From Clostridia bacterium (GTDB lineage Bacteria > Bacillota > Clostridia > Oscillospirales > CAG-272): 51,394 nucleotides of DNA. How positions within the stretch are numbered: the first letter of the stretch is position 1; each line of letters opens with the position of its first letter. Below, in pieces: positions 42,293-50,989 of this stretch. The position numbers and the translations under genes were made by a program. Below the pieces are notes generated by a model. That model was not told where the DNA came from and ran no database searches. It worked only from the letters and a program-made list of their open reading frames with translations. The stretch covers positions 1 through 51,394 of the forward strand of contig JAFTIL010000022.1 of assembly GCA_017456905.1 (NCBI GenBank). Direction: 5' to 3'.

Positions 42293-43476
42293 AAAAATCT
42301 GTCATCAGTACCCTTGTTCTGGTCTGCATTTGTGCTGTCATGGCCGTCCTTCTCGCCGTGACCAACGCCATCACTGCGCCCATCATTGAAAAGAACGCTA
42401 CCGCCGCCGCCAACGAAGCTCTTCTTCAGGTCATGCCCGACGGCGAAGGCTTTGAAAAGATGGAATTTGACGCCGAAGCCCTCCCCAAGACCATCACCGA
42501 GGTCTACAAAGAGAAGAACGGCGGCTACGTGTTCCAAATCAAGACCACCGGCTATTCCTCTGATTTTATCATCATGTGCGGTGTCAAGGCCGAAGGTACC
42601 ATCAGCGGTGCCGTGTGCCTGTCCTCCACCGAGACCCTGGGACATGAAAAGACCTTCGGTGCCAACTTCACGGGTAAGGACGCCGCAGGCGTGGACGCCG
42701 TTGACACCATCTCGGGTGCCACCAAGACCACCTCTGCTTACAAGAACGCCATGAAGGACGCCCTCAACGCCGCCATCATCCTGGGCGGAGGCTCGGTGGA
42801 TCTTCGCGACGAAGCACAGATCCTCAACGACAACCTCTCCGCCGCGCTCCCCGCAGGAGAAGGGAAGTTCACAAAGCTCTTTATCACCGAAGTGATCGAG
42901 GGCATCGACGCCGTCTATATCGCTGATAACGGCAAGGGCTCGGTCTACGTGGTGGGTGAGCATTTCATCCCTGTGGATGAAAACGGCGGTATTCCTGCGT
43001 TTAGCAGTGTCAACCCCGAAATCCTGCAAAACGTGGCCGCTGCCGACGTCATCCTCTCCGCCACCACCACCGAGGACGTGGATATCACCGCCTTCGAGGG
43101 CCTGCCCTCCCAGCTGATCTCCGCCAAGAAGACCGCCACGGGCAATTATATCATCGAGATCAAGGGTGCGGGCTACGGCATCAACGGCGGCGACGATTAC
43201 CACCCCGCCTCGGGCGAGTATATCGTCATCCGCGTGTCCCTTACCCCCGAAGGCAAGATCATCGACACCCTGACGGTCTCCCAGGCCGAGACCCAAGGCA
43301 TCGGTGACGCCTGCGCCGATGAAAAGTTCTACGGTCAGTTCGACGGCAAGACCGAAGCTGACTTCGGTGAGATCGACGCCATCTCGGGCGCGACCCTCAC
43401 CACGAACGGTTATAAAAAGGCCATCGAACGCGCCTTTAACGTTGTTAAAATTCTGGAAGGAGGAAACAACGAATGA
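42289..43476 (+). CDS. rnfG: Rnf complex subunit G with two FMN-binding domains
   Basis: A 395-residue subunit, nearly twice the usual RnfG length of about 200. It has an N-terminal membrane segment (ISTLVLVCICAVMAVLLAV) and two extracytoplasmic FMN-binding domains. The flavinylation motifs are DTISGATKTT (Thr145) and DAISGATLTT (Thr369). ApbE normally attaches FMN to this Thr, and an apbE gene lies 4 kb downstream. Both domains look intact, so the protein could carry two covalent flavins. The ends overlap rnfD and rnfE by four bases each. Confidence 0.95.
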   Translation: MKKSVISTLVLVCICAVMAVLLAVTNAITAPIIEKNATAAANEALLQVMPDGEGFEKMEFDAEALPKTITEVYKEKNGGYVFQIKTTGYSSDFIIMCGVKAEGTISGAVCLSSTETLGHEKTFGANFTGKDAAGVDAVDTISGATKTTSAYKNAMKDALNAAIILGGGSVDLRDEAQILNDNLSAALPAGEGKFTKLFITEVIEGIDAVYIADNGKGSVYVVGEHFIPVDENGGIPAFSSVNPEILQNVAAADVILSATTTEDVDITAFEGLPSQLISAKKTATGNYIIEIKGAGYGINGGDDYHPASGEYIVIRVSLTPEGKIIDTLTVSQAETQGIGDACADEKFYGQFDGKTEADFGEIDAISGATLTTNGYKKAIERAFNVVKILEGGNNE

Positions 43477-44177
43477 GTAAAAATAATAATTTGTCTGTCC
43501 TCCTGAAGGGTATTCTTAAGGAGAACCCCGTGTTCGTCCTGATTCTGGGTACTTGTCCTACCCTGGCCACCACCACCAACGTGGCGGGCGCCTTCGGCAT
43601 GGGCATCGCCGCTCTGGCGGTGCTGGTCTGCTCCAACATTCTGATCTCTCTGCTCCGTAAGATCATTCCCGACAGCGTCCGCATCCCTTGCTACATCGTG
43701 GTGATCGCAGGCTTTGTCACCATCGTGACCATGATCGTCCAAGCCTTTTTCCCGGCGCTGTACGATATGCTGGGCGTCTATCTGCCCCTCATTACGGTCA
43801 ACTGTATCATCCTCGGCCGCGCCGAAATGTTCGCAGGTAAGAATTCCGTGGGCAAATCCGCTCTGGACGGTATCGGTATGGGTCTCGGCTTTACCCTGGC
43901 CCTCGTCGCCATGTCCACCATCCGTGAGGTGCTGGGTGCCGCTTCCTTCGCAGGCACGCCCATCCCCTTCCTTGAGCCCTACAAGATCGAGTTTTTGGTG
44001 AAGGCCCCCGGCGGTATGCTGGTCTACGGTTGCCTCATCGCTCTGGTCTACGTCATCACCAGCGGTAAGGCCCCCCTCAAGAAGTCCTTCTCCTGCGCAG
44101 GCTGTCCCAACGCAGGGAACTGCCACACCGCTTGTACCGAAACCCCCGCCGCTGAAGGCGAGAAAGGAGAGGCGTGA
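43473..44177 (+). CDS. rnfE: Rnf complex subunit E
   Basis: A 234-residue integral membrane subunit with six predicted helices, paralogous to RnfA. The family NPVFVLILGTCPTLA and GIGMGLGFTLALVAM are present. The C-terminus carries a cysteine cluster CAGCPNAGNCHTAC (Cys208, 211, 217, 221), followed by an acidic tail. Cysteine-rich RnfE tails occur in other Firmicutes; their role is not known. GGAAGGAGG precedes the ATG. Confidence 0.95.
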   Translation: MSKNNNLSVLLKGILKENPVFVLILGTCPTLATTTNVAGAFGMGIAALAVLVCSNILISLLRKIIPDSVRIPCYIVVIAGFVTIVTMIVQAFFPALYDMLGVYLPLITVNCIILGRAEMFAGKNSVGKSALDGIGMGLGFTLALVAMSTIREVLGAASFAGTPIPFLEPYKIEFLVKAPGGMLVYGCLIALVYVITSGKAPLKKSFSCAGCPNAGNCHTACTETPAAEGEKGEA

Positions 44178-44179
44178 AT

Positions 44180-44779
44180 ATGGATCTGTTTAAATCTTTG
44201 ATCGTCATCCTCCTGTCCTCCGTGCTGGTGAATAACTACGTGCTGTCCCGTTTCCTGGGTATTTGCCCCTTCCTGGGCGTGTCTAAAAAGCTGGATCAGG
44301 CCACGGGCATGGGTGTCGCCGTCACCGCGGTCATGCTGCTGGCCACCGCCGTGACTTGGCCCATCCAGTATCTCCTCCTCGACAAGGTGGGGCTGGGTTA
44401 TATGCAGACCATCGTGTTCATCCTGGTCATCGCCGCCCTGGTGCAAATGCTGGAGCTTTTGCTCAAAAAGTTCTCTCCCACGCTCCATAAGGGTCTGGGC
44501 GTGTATCTCCCTCTGATCACCACCAACTGCGCCGTTTTGGGCGTGGCCATCAACAATGTCACCGACGGCTATAGCTTTCTTGAATCCATGGTCAGCTCTC
44601 TGGGCGTGGGTCTCGGTTTCCTGCTTGCCATGGTGCTGTTCTCGGGTCTGCGCTCTCGCATCGACGAGACCAACATCCCGAAGCCTTTCCGCGGCCTCGC
44701 CGTCACCCTCATCGCAGCCTCCTTCATCTCCTTGGCCTTCATGGGCTTTGCGGGGATCGTGGACGCGATCTTTGCGTAA
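44180..44779 (+). CDS. rnfA: Rnf complex subunit A
   Basis: A 199-residue integral membrane subunit with six helices, the family signature NNYVLSRFLGICPFLGVSK near the start and GVYLPLITTNCAVLG in the middle. Together with RnfE it forms the pseudo-symmetric core that holds an intramembrane [2Fe-2S] cluster between conserved cysteines. The ATG at 44180 is preferred, with AAAGGAG ten bases upstream; a GTG at 44174 is only about four bases from that site. Confidence 0.95.
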   Translation: MDLFKSLIVILLSSVLVNNYVLSRFLGICPFLGVSKKLDQATGMGVAVTAVMLLATAVTWPIQYLLLDKVGLGYMQTIVFILVIAALVQMLELLLKKFSPTLHKGLGVYLPLITTNCAVLGVAINNVTDGYSFLESMVSSLGVGLGFLLAMVLFSGLRSRIDETNIPKPFRGLAVTLIAASFISLAFMGFAGIVDAIFA

Positions 44780-44791
44780 GGAGGTGCCAAT

Positions 44792-45649
44792 ATGATCAAC
44801 GTAATGGATATTTTGATCGCCTTTGGCATTGTCAGCGGCGTTGCCCTCATTTTGGGCATTCTTCTGGCTGTGATCTCTCACTTTTTCGCTGTGGAGGAAG
44901 ACCAAAAGGTCAAGGCCGTTCGTGCCTGTCTCCCCGGTGTCAACTGCGGTGCTTGCGGCTACAAGGGCTGTGACGACTATGCCGCGGCCGTTGCCGAGGG
45001 CACGGCCAAGCCCAACCTCTGCGTTCCCGGTGCCGAGGCGACTGCCCAGGAGCTGGGCGAAGTGCTGGGCATCGAGGTGGAGGCTCCCAAGGATGTGATT
45101 GCCTTCGTTCACTGCGACGGCAATTGCGAAGCCACCGCCAAAAAGGCTTCCTATGACGGTATTTCCACTTGTAAAGCCGCGTCTATGCTTTATGCGGGCC
45201 CCGACGCCTGCCGCTTTGGCTGTATTGGCCTTGGCGACTGTGCCGCCGCTTGTCCCGCAGACGCCATCTGTATGCGCGACGGTATCGCCCATATCGACTC
45301 CAGCCGCTGTCTCGGTTGCGGACTGTGCGAGACCATCTGCCCCAAGCACATCATTTCCATGATCCCTCAAGAGACCGAGGCCGTGGTCATGTGCAGTAAC
45401 ACCGATAAGGGCGCTGATGCCCGCAAGGTCTGCAAGAACGCCTGTATCGCCTGCAAAAAGTGCGAAAAGGTTTGTCCTCACGGTGCTGTCACCGTCACGA
45501 ATAATCTGGCGAAAATTGATTATGATAAGTGTACGGGTTGTGGTGCCTGCGCGGAGGCTTGCCCTACGGGCTGTATGAAGCAGGTCGTGTTCCCCGACAT
45601 TCCCGAGGGCGTTCATCCTTCGGAGATCCTCAAGGAAAGTAAGAATTGA
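44792..45649 (+). CDS. rnfB: Rnf complex subunit B
   Basis: A 285-residue ferredoxin-accepting subunit. It has an N-terminal membrane helix (ILIAFGIVSGVALILGILLA), a [4Fe-4S] domain with CLPGVNCGACGYKGC, and multiple ferredoxin-type clusters (CIGLGDCAAAC.., CLGCGLCETIC, CIACKKCEKVC, CTGCGACAEAC). AAGGAGGTG precedes the ATG. The stop overlaps the next gene's start (TGATG). Confidence 0.96.
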   Translation: MINVMDILIAFGIVSGVALILGILLAVISHFFAVEEDQKVKAVRACLPGVNCGACGYKGCDDYAAAVAEGTAKPNLCVPGAEATAQELGEVLGIEVEAPKDVIAFVHCDGNCEATAKKASYDGISTCKAASMLYAGPDACRFGCIGLGDCAAACPADAICMRDGIAHIDSSRCLGCGLCETICPKHIISMIPQETEAVVMCSNTDKGADARKVCKNACIACKKCEKVCPHGAVTVTNNLAKIDYDKCTGCGACAEACPTGCMKQVVFPDIPEGVHPSEILKESKN

Positions 45650-46077
45650 TGGATCCTATGATGCAAAATCAAAATAACGCTATGCCCACCGCCAAAAGCG
45701 GTGGGCGTAAATTCCGAAACGATATCATCTTCATTTCCGTGCTTCTCGCCGTGGTGGTTCTGATGGGCGTCGCCTTTTTCCTATTAAGAGGGGAAGGAGA
45801 CACCGTCACCGTAGAGGTAAACGGCGTACGGCTCGGCTCCTATCCGCTGTCGGAGGACCGCACCGTGGAGATTCGCACGGGCATAGAGGATGAGGAGCTG
45901 AACCTGCTCGTCATCAAGGACGGCAAGGCTTTTGTAGAGACTGCCACCTGCCCCGACGGTATCTGTGCCGCCCATAGACCCATTTCCCGTGAAGGGGAGA
46001 GCATCGTGTGCCTGCCTCATAAGGTGGTTATCACTATATCCTCCGCCAAAGGAAATGCCCCCGATATCGTAGCATAA
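45649..46077 (+). CDS. NusG domain II-containing membrane-anchored protein
   Basis: A 142-residue protein with one N-terminal membrane helix (IIFISVLLAVVVLMGVAFFLL) and an extracytoplasmic NusG-II-like domain. That domain has VNGVRLGSYPL, a CPDGIC motif near residue 105 and ESIVCLPHKVVI near the end. Such proteins are commonly found in Rnf or ApbE neighbourhoods in Firmicutes and often carry the two or three conserved cysteines seen here. The ATG overlaps the rnfB stop. The exact role is unknown. Confidence 0.82.
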   Translation: MDPMMQNQNNAMPTAKSGGRKFRNDIIFISVLLAVVVLMGVAFFLLRGEGDTVTVEVNGVRLGSYPLSEDRTVEIRTGIEDEELNLLVIKDGKAFVETATCPDGICAAHRPISREGESIVCLPHKVVITISSAKGNAPDIVA

Positions 46078-46089
46078 AGGGAGGGCTGT

Positions 46090-46593
46090 ATGAAGAAAAA
46101 GAGTCAGAAGATCGCCCTCTTAGGTGTGTGTACGGCCATCGCTATGGTATTGGCCTACGTGGAGGTTCAACTTCCGCCCCTATATGCCGCCGTCCCGGGG
46201 ATCAAATTGGGCCTCCCCAACATCGCCATCATTTTTGTCTTATACCGCATGGGACTCCCCGAAGCCGCCGCCGTTTCTTTCGTGCGCATTCTGGCCGTGT
46301 CCCTGCTGTTTGGTAACCCCATGACCTTCGCCTACAGCGTGGCGGGAGGACTTCTCTCCCTCGCCGTCATGACTCTCTTGAAAAAGCTGGACTTCCTTTC
46401 CACCGTGGGTGTCAGCGTGGCGGGCGGCGTCATGCACAACGTGGGGCAGATCCTCATGGCCATGCTTCTCCTCGGCACCGCCGAGCTGGGATATTATCTC
46501 ATCGTGCTGGCTGTCACGGGTACGATCTCAGGCATTTTCATCGGCCTCTGCGGCAGCTTTGCCATAAAGCGCATAAAATTCAAAAATGTGTAA
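46090..46593 (+). CDS. Gx transporter family membrane protein
   Basis: A 167-residue integral membrane protein with about five helices, resembling the Gx transporter family sometimes annotated as heptaprenyl diphosphate synthase component I. Family-like stretches are PGIKLGLPNIAIIFVLY and FGNPMTFAYSVAGGLLS. It may import a small vitamin-like compound; the neighbourhood would suit a flavin or isoprenoid link, but the substrate is not known. AGGGAGG precedes the ATG; it is the last gene of the rnf transcript before a new promoter. Confidence 0.83.
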   Translation: MKKKSQKIALLGVCTAIAMVLAYVEVQLPPLYAAVPGIKLGLPNIAIIFVLYRMGLPEAAAVSFVRILAVSLLFGNPMTFAYSVAGGLLSLAVMTLLKKLDFLSTVGVSVAGGVMHNVGQILMAMLLLGTAELGYYLIVLAVTGTISGIFIGLCGSFAIKRIKFKNV

Positions 46594-46600
46594 AAAAGTG

Positions 46601-46629
46601 TTGACAAAGCAACGTGGATATGGTATGAT
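46601..46629 (+). promoter_or_regulatory. Promoter of the tandem-repeat lipoprotein
   Basis: TTGACA at 46601-46606, a 17-base spacer and TATGAT at 46624-46629. It starts only seven bases after the upstream stop codon. Confidence 0.85.
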
Positions 46630-46674
46630 AAAAAACGTGTGAAACACAAAAAATAACAAAATAGGAGAATTCTC

Positions 46675-47676
46675 ATGAAAAAGCTTATTTGCGTACTTCT
46701 CAGCGTTCTCATGACTTTGACAACATTGACTTTCGTAAGCTGTGACAAAAAAGAAGCAACTCTCAAGTTCGGTATGGGCGTATATACCGCTACCCCTTCC
46801 GTTACCGATGCCACCGAGGATAAGGACGGCCAGGGTAAGGTGGCCATCACCGCCGCCGCCATCACCGTTGATGCCGAGGGTAAGGTCGTCGCTTGCCAGC
46901 TGGATACTGCTGATAACACCGTTAAGTACACCGCTGACGGTAAGGCTGTTGCCAACGATGGCTTCAAGACCAAGGCAGAGCAGGGCACCGATTACGGCAT
47001 GGTTGCTCACGCCGGCTCCGCTAAGGAGTGGTTTGAGCAGGCTGATGCCTTCGAGATCTTTGTTGTTGGCAAGACCCTGACCGAGATCAAGGCTGCCGTT
47101 GCTGAAGGCAACAAGGGCAATGCCGACGTTGTTGCCGCAGGTTGCACCATCATGATCCACGAGTTCGTGGGTGCGATCGAGAAGGCCTTCGCCAACCTGG
47201 CTGACTCTACCGCCACCGCCTCTTCTGTCCTGAAGCTGGGTGTGCACACCGAGCAGTCCACCAAGGATGCCACGGAGGATGCAGACGGTCAGAACCAGAT
47301 CGAGACCACTGCTTTCGCCGCTGCCGTTGATGCTAACGGTAAGGTTCTGGTTGCCGCTTCCGATTGCGTACAGGTCAAGTTCACCTTCGACGCTAACGGT
47401 GCTTCCACCTTCGATACCACCAAGGCCGTCGCCTCCAAGCGCGAGGCAGGTGCTAACTACGGCATGAGCCAGTGGGGTACTGACCTCAATGGTGACGGCA
47501 CCGTCAAGGAGTGGTTTGAGCAGGCTGATGCCTTCAACGCTCTTTGCGTTGGCAAGACCGCTGCTGAGATCAAGGCTCTCTGTGCCGCTGATAACTACGG
47601 TACTGACGAGGTCAAGGCTGCAGGCTGCACCATTCTGGTCAATGGTCTGACCAAGGCCGCCGCTAAGATCGGCTGA
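46675..47676 (+). CDS. Lipoprotein with two tandem domains, unknown function
   Basis: A 333-residue exported protein with a lipobox ending at Cys23 (LTFVSC). Two repeats follow, about 28-175 and 185-333. They share LKFGMGVYT/LKLGVHTE, DATEDKDGQ/DATEDADGQ, an identical KEWFEQADAF and AAGCTI at the end. The DNA for KEWFEQADAF is identical over 30 bases in both repeats (47023-47052 and 47506-47535), which points to a recent duplication or conversion. No SGAT flavinylation motif is present. Location between the rnf operon and apbE suggests a redox-related surface role, but that is inference. AGGAG precedes the ATG. Confidence 0.85.
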   Translation: MKKLICVLLSVLMTLTTLTFVSCDKKEATLKFGMGVYTATPSVTDATEDKDGQGKVAITAAAITVDAEGKVVACQLDTADNTVKYTADGKAVANDGFKTKAEQGTDYGMVAHAGSAKEWFEQADAFEIFVVGKTLTEIKAAVAEGNKGNADVVAAGCTIMIHEFVGAIEKAFANLADSTATASSVLKLGVHTEQSTKDATEDADGQNQIETTAFAAAVDANGKVLVAASDCVQVKFTFDANGASTFDTTKAVASKREAGANYGMSQWGTDLNGDGTVKEWFEQADAFNALCVGKTAAEIKALCAADNYGTDEVKAAGCTILVNGLTKAAAKIG

Positions 47677-47689
47677 TCTGACAAAACGA

Positions 47690-47715
47690 AAAATGGGAGG
47701 CTCGCCTCCCATTTT
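47690..47715 (+). terminator. Terminator between the lipoprotein and apbE
   Basis: AAATGGGAGGC-TC-GCCTCCCATTTT forms a perfect stem with a T run. The apbE ribosome site follows within 10 bases, and no separate apbE promoter is visible, so apbE probably depends on read-through. Confidence 0.8.
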
Positions 47716-47734
47716 CAAATTTCGGAGAGTTTTA

Positions 47735-48790
47735 ATGAAACGAAAATTGATGACTCTGCTCATGAGCGCGGTTATGTTGTTTTCCTGCCTGTCCCTCGCC
47801 TCCTGCGGAGCTAAGCCGGAGAAATATTCGGCCTATTCCTTTGATTATTTCGACACCGTCTCTACCATCACGGGTTATGCGGAAAGCCAAGAGGCCTTTG
47901 ATGAGGTGTCTGGAAAGATCCTTGCAGAGCTTGGAGAATATCATAAGCTTTTTACCATCTACCACCGCTTTGAGGGGATGGAAAACCTCTGTACGATCAA
48001 TGAACTGAAGGACGGCGCTCATCGGGTGGTCAAGGTGGACAGCCGCATCATTGATATGCTGCTTTACGCCAAGGAAATGTATCATAAGACCAACGGCAAG
48101 GTCAATATCGCCATGGGAAGCGTGCTTTCCATTTGGCATGACTACCGTGAAGCGGGCTCAGATGAGCCCTGGGCGGCAGAGCTTCCTCCCATGGAAAAGC
48201 TTATCGAAGCGGCAAAGCACACGGATATCAACTGTCTCGTCATTGACGAGGCGGCTTCCACGGTTACCTTGACCGATCCGCAAATGAAGCTGGACGTGGG
48301 TGCCATCGCCAAGGGCTACGCCGTGGAAATGGTGGCCAGAGCCTTGGAGGAACAGGGAATTACGGGGTACGTGCTCAACGTGGGCGGCAACGTCCGCACC
48401 GTGGGTGCCAAGGGCGACGGCAGTCCTTGGACCGTAGGTATTGAAAACCCCGAAGAAAGCGATACCGAGCCCTATCTCGCCTATCTGGGTCTGGCGGGAG
48501 AATCTCTCGTCACTAGCGGCTCTTATCAGAGGTATTACGTGGTGGACGGTAAGCGTTATCACCACATCATCGACCCCGCCACCCTCATGCCCTCAGAGGG
48601 GTTTGTATCGGTCTCCATCGTGACCAAAAGCTCCGCAGACGGAGACGCATTATCCACAGCCCTCTTTTGCATGACCTATGAGGAAGGGAAGGCTCTCATC
48701 AAGTCCCTGCCCGAGACCGAAGCCATGTGGGTGTTGACGGACGGTACTCGCCTGACCTCGGACGGCTTTGATGAATACCGCACGGAATAA
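47735..48790 (+). CDS. apbE: FAD:protein FMN transferase
   Basis: A 351-residue exported lipoprotein (lipobox ending at Cys24, SLASC) that attaches FMN covalently to Thr/Ser of SGAT-type motifs, as in RnfG. Family motifs are KLDVGAIAKGYAVE, NVGGNVRT, YHHIIDPATLMPSEG and SADGDALSTALF. GGAGAG precedes the ATG at 47735. It is close to an rnf operon with two SGAT sites in RnfG, its likely main substrate. Confidence 0.95.
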   Translation: MKRKLMTLLMSAVMLFSCLSLASCGAKPEKYSAYSFDYFDTVSTITGYAESQEAFDEVSGKILAELGEYHKLFTIYHRFEGMENLCTINELKDGAHRVVKVDSRIIDMLLYAKEMYHKTNGKVNIAMGSVLSIWHDYREAGSDEPWAAELPPMEKLIEAAKHTDINCLVIDEAASTVTLTDPQMKLDVGAIAKGYAVEMVARALEEQGITGYVLNVGGNVRTVGAKGDGSPWTVGIENPEESDTEPYLAYLGLAGESLVTSGSYQRYYVVDGKRYHHIIDPATLMPSEGFVSVSIVTKSSADGDALSTALFCMTYEEGKALIKSLPETEAMWVLTDGTRLTSDGFDEYRTE

Positions 48791-48792
48791 AG

Positions 48793-48825
48793 AAAAACGG
48801 CTGATCACGGATCAGCCGTTTTTCT
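48793..48825. terminator. Bidirectional terminator
   Basis: AAAAACGGCTGATC-ACG-GATCAGCCGTTTTTC has a perfect stem and A/T runs on both sides. It separates apbE from the convergent ROK gene. Confidence 0.93.
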
Positions 48826-48841
48826 ATTGTGCCATGGTCGT

Positions 48842-49795
48842 TCAACCCTTAAGGCCCGCTTCGGCGGCCATGGCGGCGCCCACGATGCCCGCATCCCCAA
48901 AAAGCTTGGCAATGCGGATATCCGTTTTCTTCATGTGCTTGTTGTAATCATTCTCTGCAAAATAAGCCTTGATGGGAGCGAGCAGAGTGTCTCCCTCGCG
49001 GCTGATACCGCCGCCAATGGCCAAGATCTCGGGCTGAAGCACGTTGACGATACTGCAAATACCCTCAGCCACGTATTCGATATAGCGGTCACGTACGGCA
49101 ATGGCCGTGGGATCCCCGAGCTTCGCACATTCAAAAGCTGTTCTGCCGGTAATGCGCCCCTTTTGCTCAAACCATGCGTTCATCATGGACGCGGGATGCC
49201 CTTCCATGGCCTCCTTGGTCTGTCGGATCAAAGCCGTCACCGAAGCGTAAGCTTCCAGACAGCCCTTGCGGCCGCAGGTGCATTTTTCACCTCCAAACAC
49301 CAAGGTCTGATGTCCGATCTCAGCCCCGGCACCGTTGAAGCCGGACCATACCTTGCCGTTCAGAATGATACCGCCGCCCACGCCCGTGCCCAAGGTCATG
49401 AAAACAAAGCTGTCCACGCCCTCGCCAAAAGCGGCGTATTCACCCAGAGCCGCCGCGTTGGCGTCGTTTTCAAGAAAGACGGGCAGGTCGATATATTTGC
49501 GGAATTCTTCTGCCACGGGAACGTTGTGCATCACGATGTTGTTGGAGTAGACCACCACGCCGTTGGCTTTGTCGACCGAGCCGGGGCAGCCAATGCCCAC
49601 AGCGGCGATCTCCTCCAGGGTGTGTCCGCTCTCAGCCACCACCCGTCGGACCAGATCTGCCATGTCCTTTATGATCTCCGACCAATGGCGCTCCTTCAGG
49701 GTAGGAACGCTTGCGCTGCTCAGGATGGTGCCGTCCTCGCTGACCAGTCCTGCGGCGATGTTTGTGCCGCCCAGATCAATGCCGATATAATACAT
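48842..49795 (-). CDS. ROK family sugar kinase (glucokinase-like)
   Basis: A 317-residue sugar kinase that phosphorylates glucose or a related hexose with ATP. It shows IGIDLGGTNIAAGLV at the start, LENDANAAALGEYA, MTLGTGVGGGII, the zinc motif CTCGRKGCLEAY and late LAIGGGISREGD. There is no N-terminal DNA-binding domain, so it is an enzyme, not a ROK repressor. The ATG at 49795 follows GGAG; an ATG four codons upstream overlaps that site. It shares direction with manA, suggesting use of glucose and mannose. Confidence 0.93.
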   Translation of the reverse strand: MYYIGIDLGGTNIAAGLVSEDGTILSSASVPTLKERHWSEIIKDMADLVRRVVAESGHTLEEIAAVGIGCPGSVDKANGVVVYSNNIVMHNVPVAEEFRKYIDLPVFLENDANAAALGEYAAFGEGVDSFVFMTLGTGVGGGIILNGKVWSGFNGAGAEIGHQTLVFGGEKCTCGRKGCLEAYASVTALIRQTKEAMEGHPASMMNAWFEQKGRITGRTAFECAKLGDPTAIAVRDRYIEYVAEGICSIVNVLQPEILAIGGGISREGDTLLAPIKAYFAENDYNKHMKKTDIRIAKLFGDAGIVGAAMAAEAGLKG

Positions 49796-49955
49796 AGTAA
49801 TCTCCATTCCGCCGCCAGCGGCGGCACAAATACATTTTGCAATGCGACCGTGTCGCTTATCAGCGACAAAAATGGGTTGGGTCCCATTTTTAGGGAGAAT
49901 TAGGCGTGAAACAGTTTACTTGGGTCTATGATCTTTGAACTTTCACGCTTTCTCC
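49796..49955. other. Palindrome-rich spacer between manA and the ROK gene
   Basis: It contains GCCGCCAGCGGCGGC, GTCGCTTATCAGCGAC and AAAAATGGG-TTGGGT-CCCATTTTT (49868-49892), the last a possible terminator for manA on the minus strand. GCGTGAAA near 49904 and TTTCACGC near 49939 form a wider inverted pair. No gene is seen. Confidence 0.5.
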
Positions 49956-50918
49956 TCAGTTGACCCTTGAAAGGATCATTTCGCCATGCCCCGTGATCTT
50001 GCAGGAATTTTCCTGTGCGGGGATGAATATGCTGTCACCCTTGGTAAATTCAAGCTTTACATCGCCGCAGAGCAGGGAACCCTCTCCCTCGGTGATGATC
50101 AGCGAAACAAAACTCTCCCGATCCACGGAAAATTCACGATCGCTGTCAAAACGCAACCGCCTGACCTTGAAATATTCACACTCAGCCAGCAAAACGTCTT
50201 CTCCGTCAGGGGTGTCTGTGCGCTCGGGAGCCTTGGTAAGATCGGATACAGCCAAGGCCTTCTCGATGTGAAGGGGACGGAGATTTCCGTTCTTATCGCG
50301 GCGGTTGTAGTCGTACACGCGGTAAGTGGTGTTGGAATTCTGCTGGATCTCGCAAATGAGAATACCCGCGCCGATGGCATGGACCGTTCCCGCAGGAATA
50401 AAGAAAACGTCCCCGCGCTTGACCTCGACTCGGTTGAGAATGTCCGTCAGCCGTCCTTTCTTGATGGCCCCTTCGTATTCTTCACGAGTCACGTCATGGG
50501 TAAAGCCGTAGTAAAGACAAGCGCCCTCGTCACAGTCCAGGATATACCACATCTCGGTCTTGCCATACTCGCCCTCATGCTCCAAAGCGTAGGCATCCGA
50601 AGGATGTACCTGTACCGAAAGATCGCCCTTGGCATCAATGAGCTTGATCAGGAGAGGGAAGTCCTCGCATTTTTCACAGCGGGTGCCCAAGGCTTCCTTG
50701 CCGATGGCATTGATATATTCCTTCAGCGCCATACCGTCGTGCTGACCGCCCTTGACGACACTCTGCCCGTCCTTGTGAGCCGAGAGCTCCCAGCTTTCGG
50801 CTACGCGGTCAAGATCGCTTTTCTTGTTGAATTGGCTTTTCAGCCGTACACCGCCCCAAAGGTAATCCTTGAAAGCGGGAGATAGCTTTACGGGATCAAA
50901 TCTGTCCATGTTTTTCAT
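49956..50918 (-). CDS. manA: Mannose-6-phosphate isomerase, type I
   Basis: A 320-residue zinc enzyme that interconverts mannose 6-phosphate and fructose 6-phosphate. The cupin metal site is seen in LSVQVHPSD, KTEMWYIL and the later VHAIGAG. The protein is complete, of the short Firmicutes type. The start at 50918 has only a weak upstream site (TGGGG), but no better start fits. It would channel mannose from GH38 and GH2 action into glycolysis. Confidence 0.93.
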   Translation of the reverse strand: MKNMDRFDPVKLSPAFKDYLWGGVRLKSQFNKKSDLDRVAESWELSAHKDGQSVVKGGQHDGMALKEYINAIGKEALGTRCEKCEDFPLLIKLIDAKGDLSVQVHPSDAYALEHEGEYGKTEMWYILDCDEGACLYYGFTHDVTREEYEGAIKKGRLTDILNRVEVKRGDVFFIPAGTVHAIGAGILICEIQQNSNTTYRVYDYNRRDKNGNLRPLHIEKALAVSDLTKAPERTDTPDGEDVLLAECEYFKVRRLRFDSDREFSVDRESFVSLIITEGEGSLLCGDVKLEFTKGDSIFIPAQENSCKITGHGEMILSRVN

Positions 50919-50947
50919 TACCCCAACGTATATAAGATGATGCCGTT

Positions 50948-50976
50948 ATTATAGCATAAAAACCTTGCCTTGTCAA
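50948..50976 (-). promoter_or_regulatory. Promoter of manA
   Basis: On the minus strand a perfect TTGACA (50976-50971), a 17-base spacer and a perfect TATAAT (50953-50948), about 30 bases before the start codon. Confidence 0.9.
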
Positions 50977-50989
50977 TCGCCTCGAGAGA

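Noticed and set aside
44048-45616. A 522-codon frame antisense to rnfA and rnfB
   Set aside because: Its His/Gly/Gln-rich composition is an antisense artefact of the sense codon bias, and both sense genes are certain.
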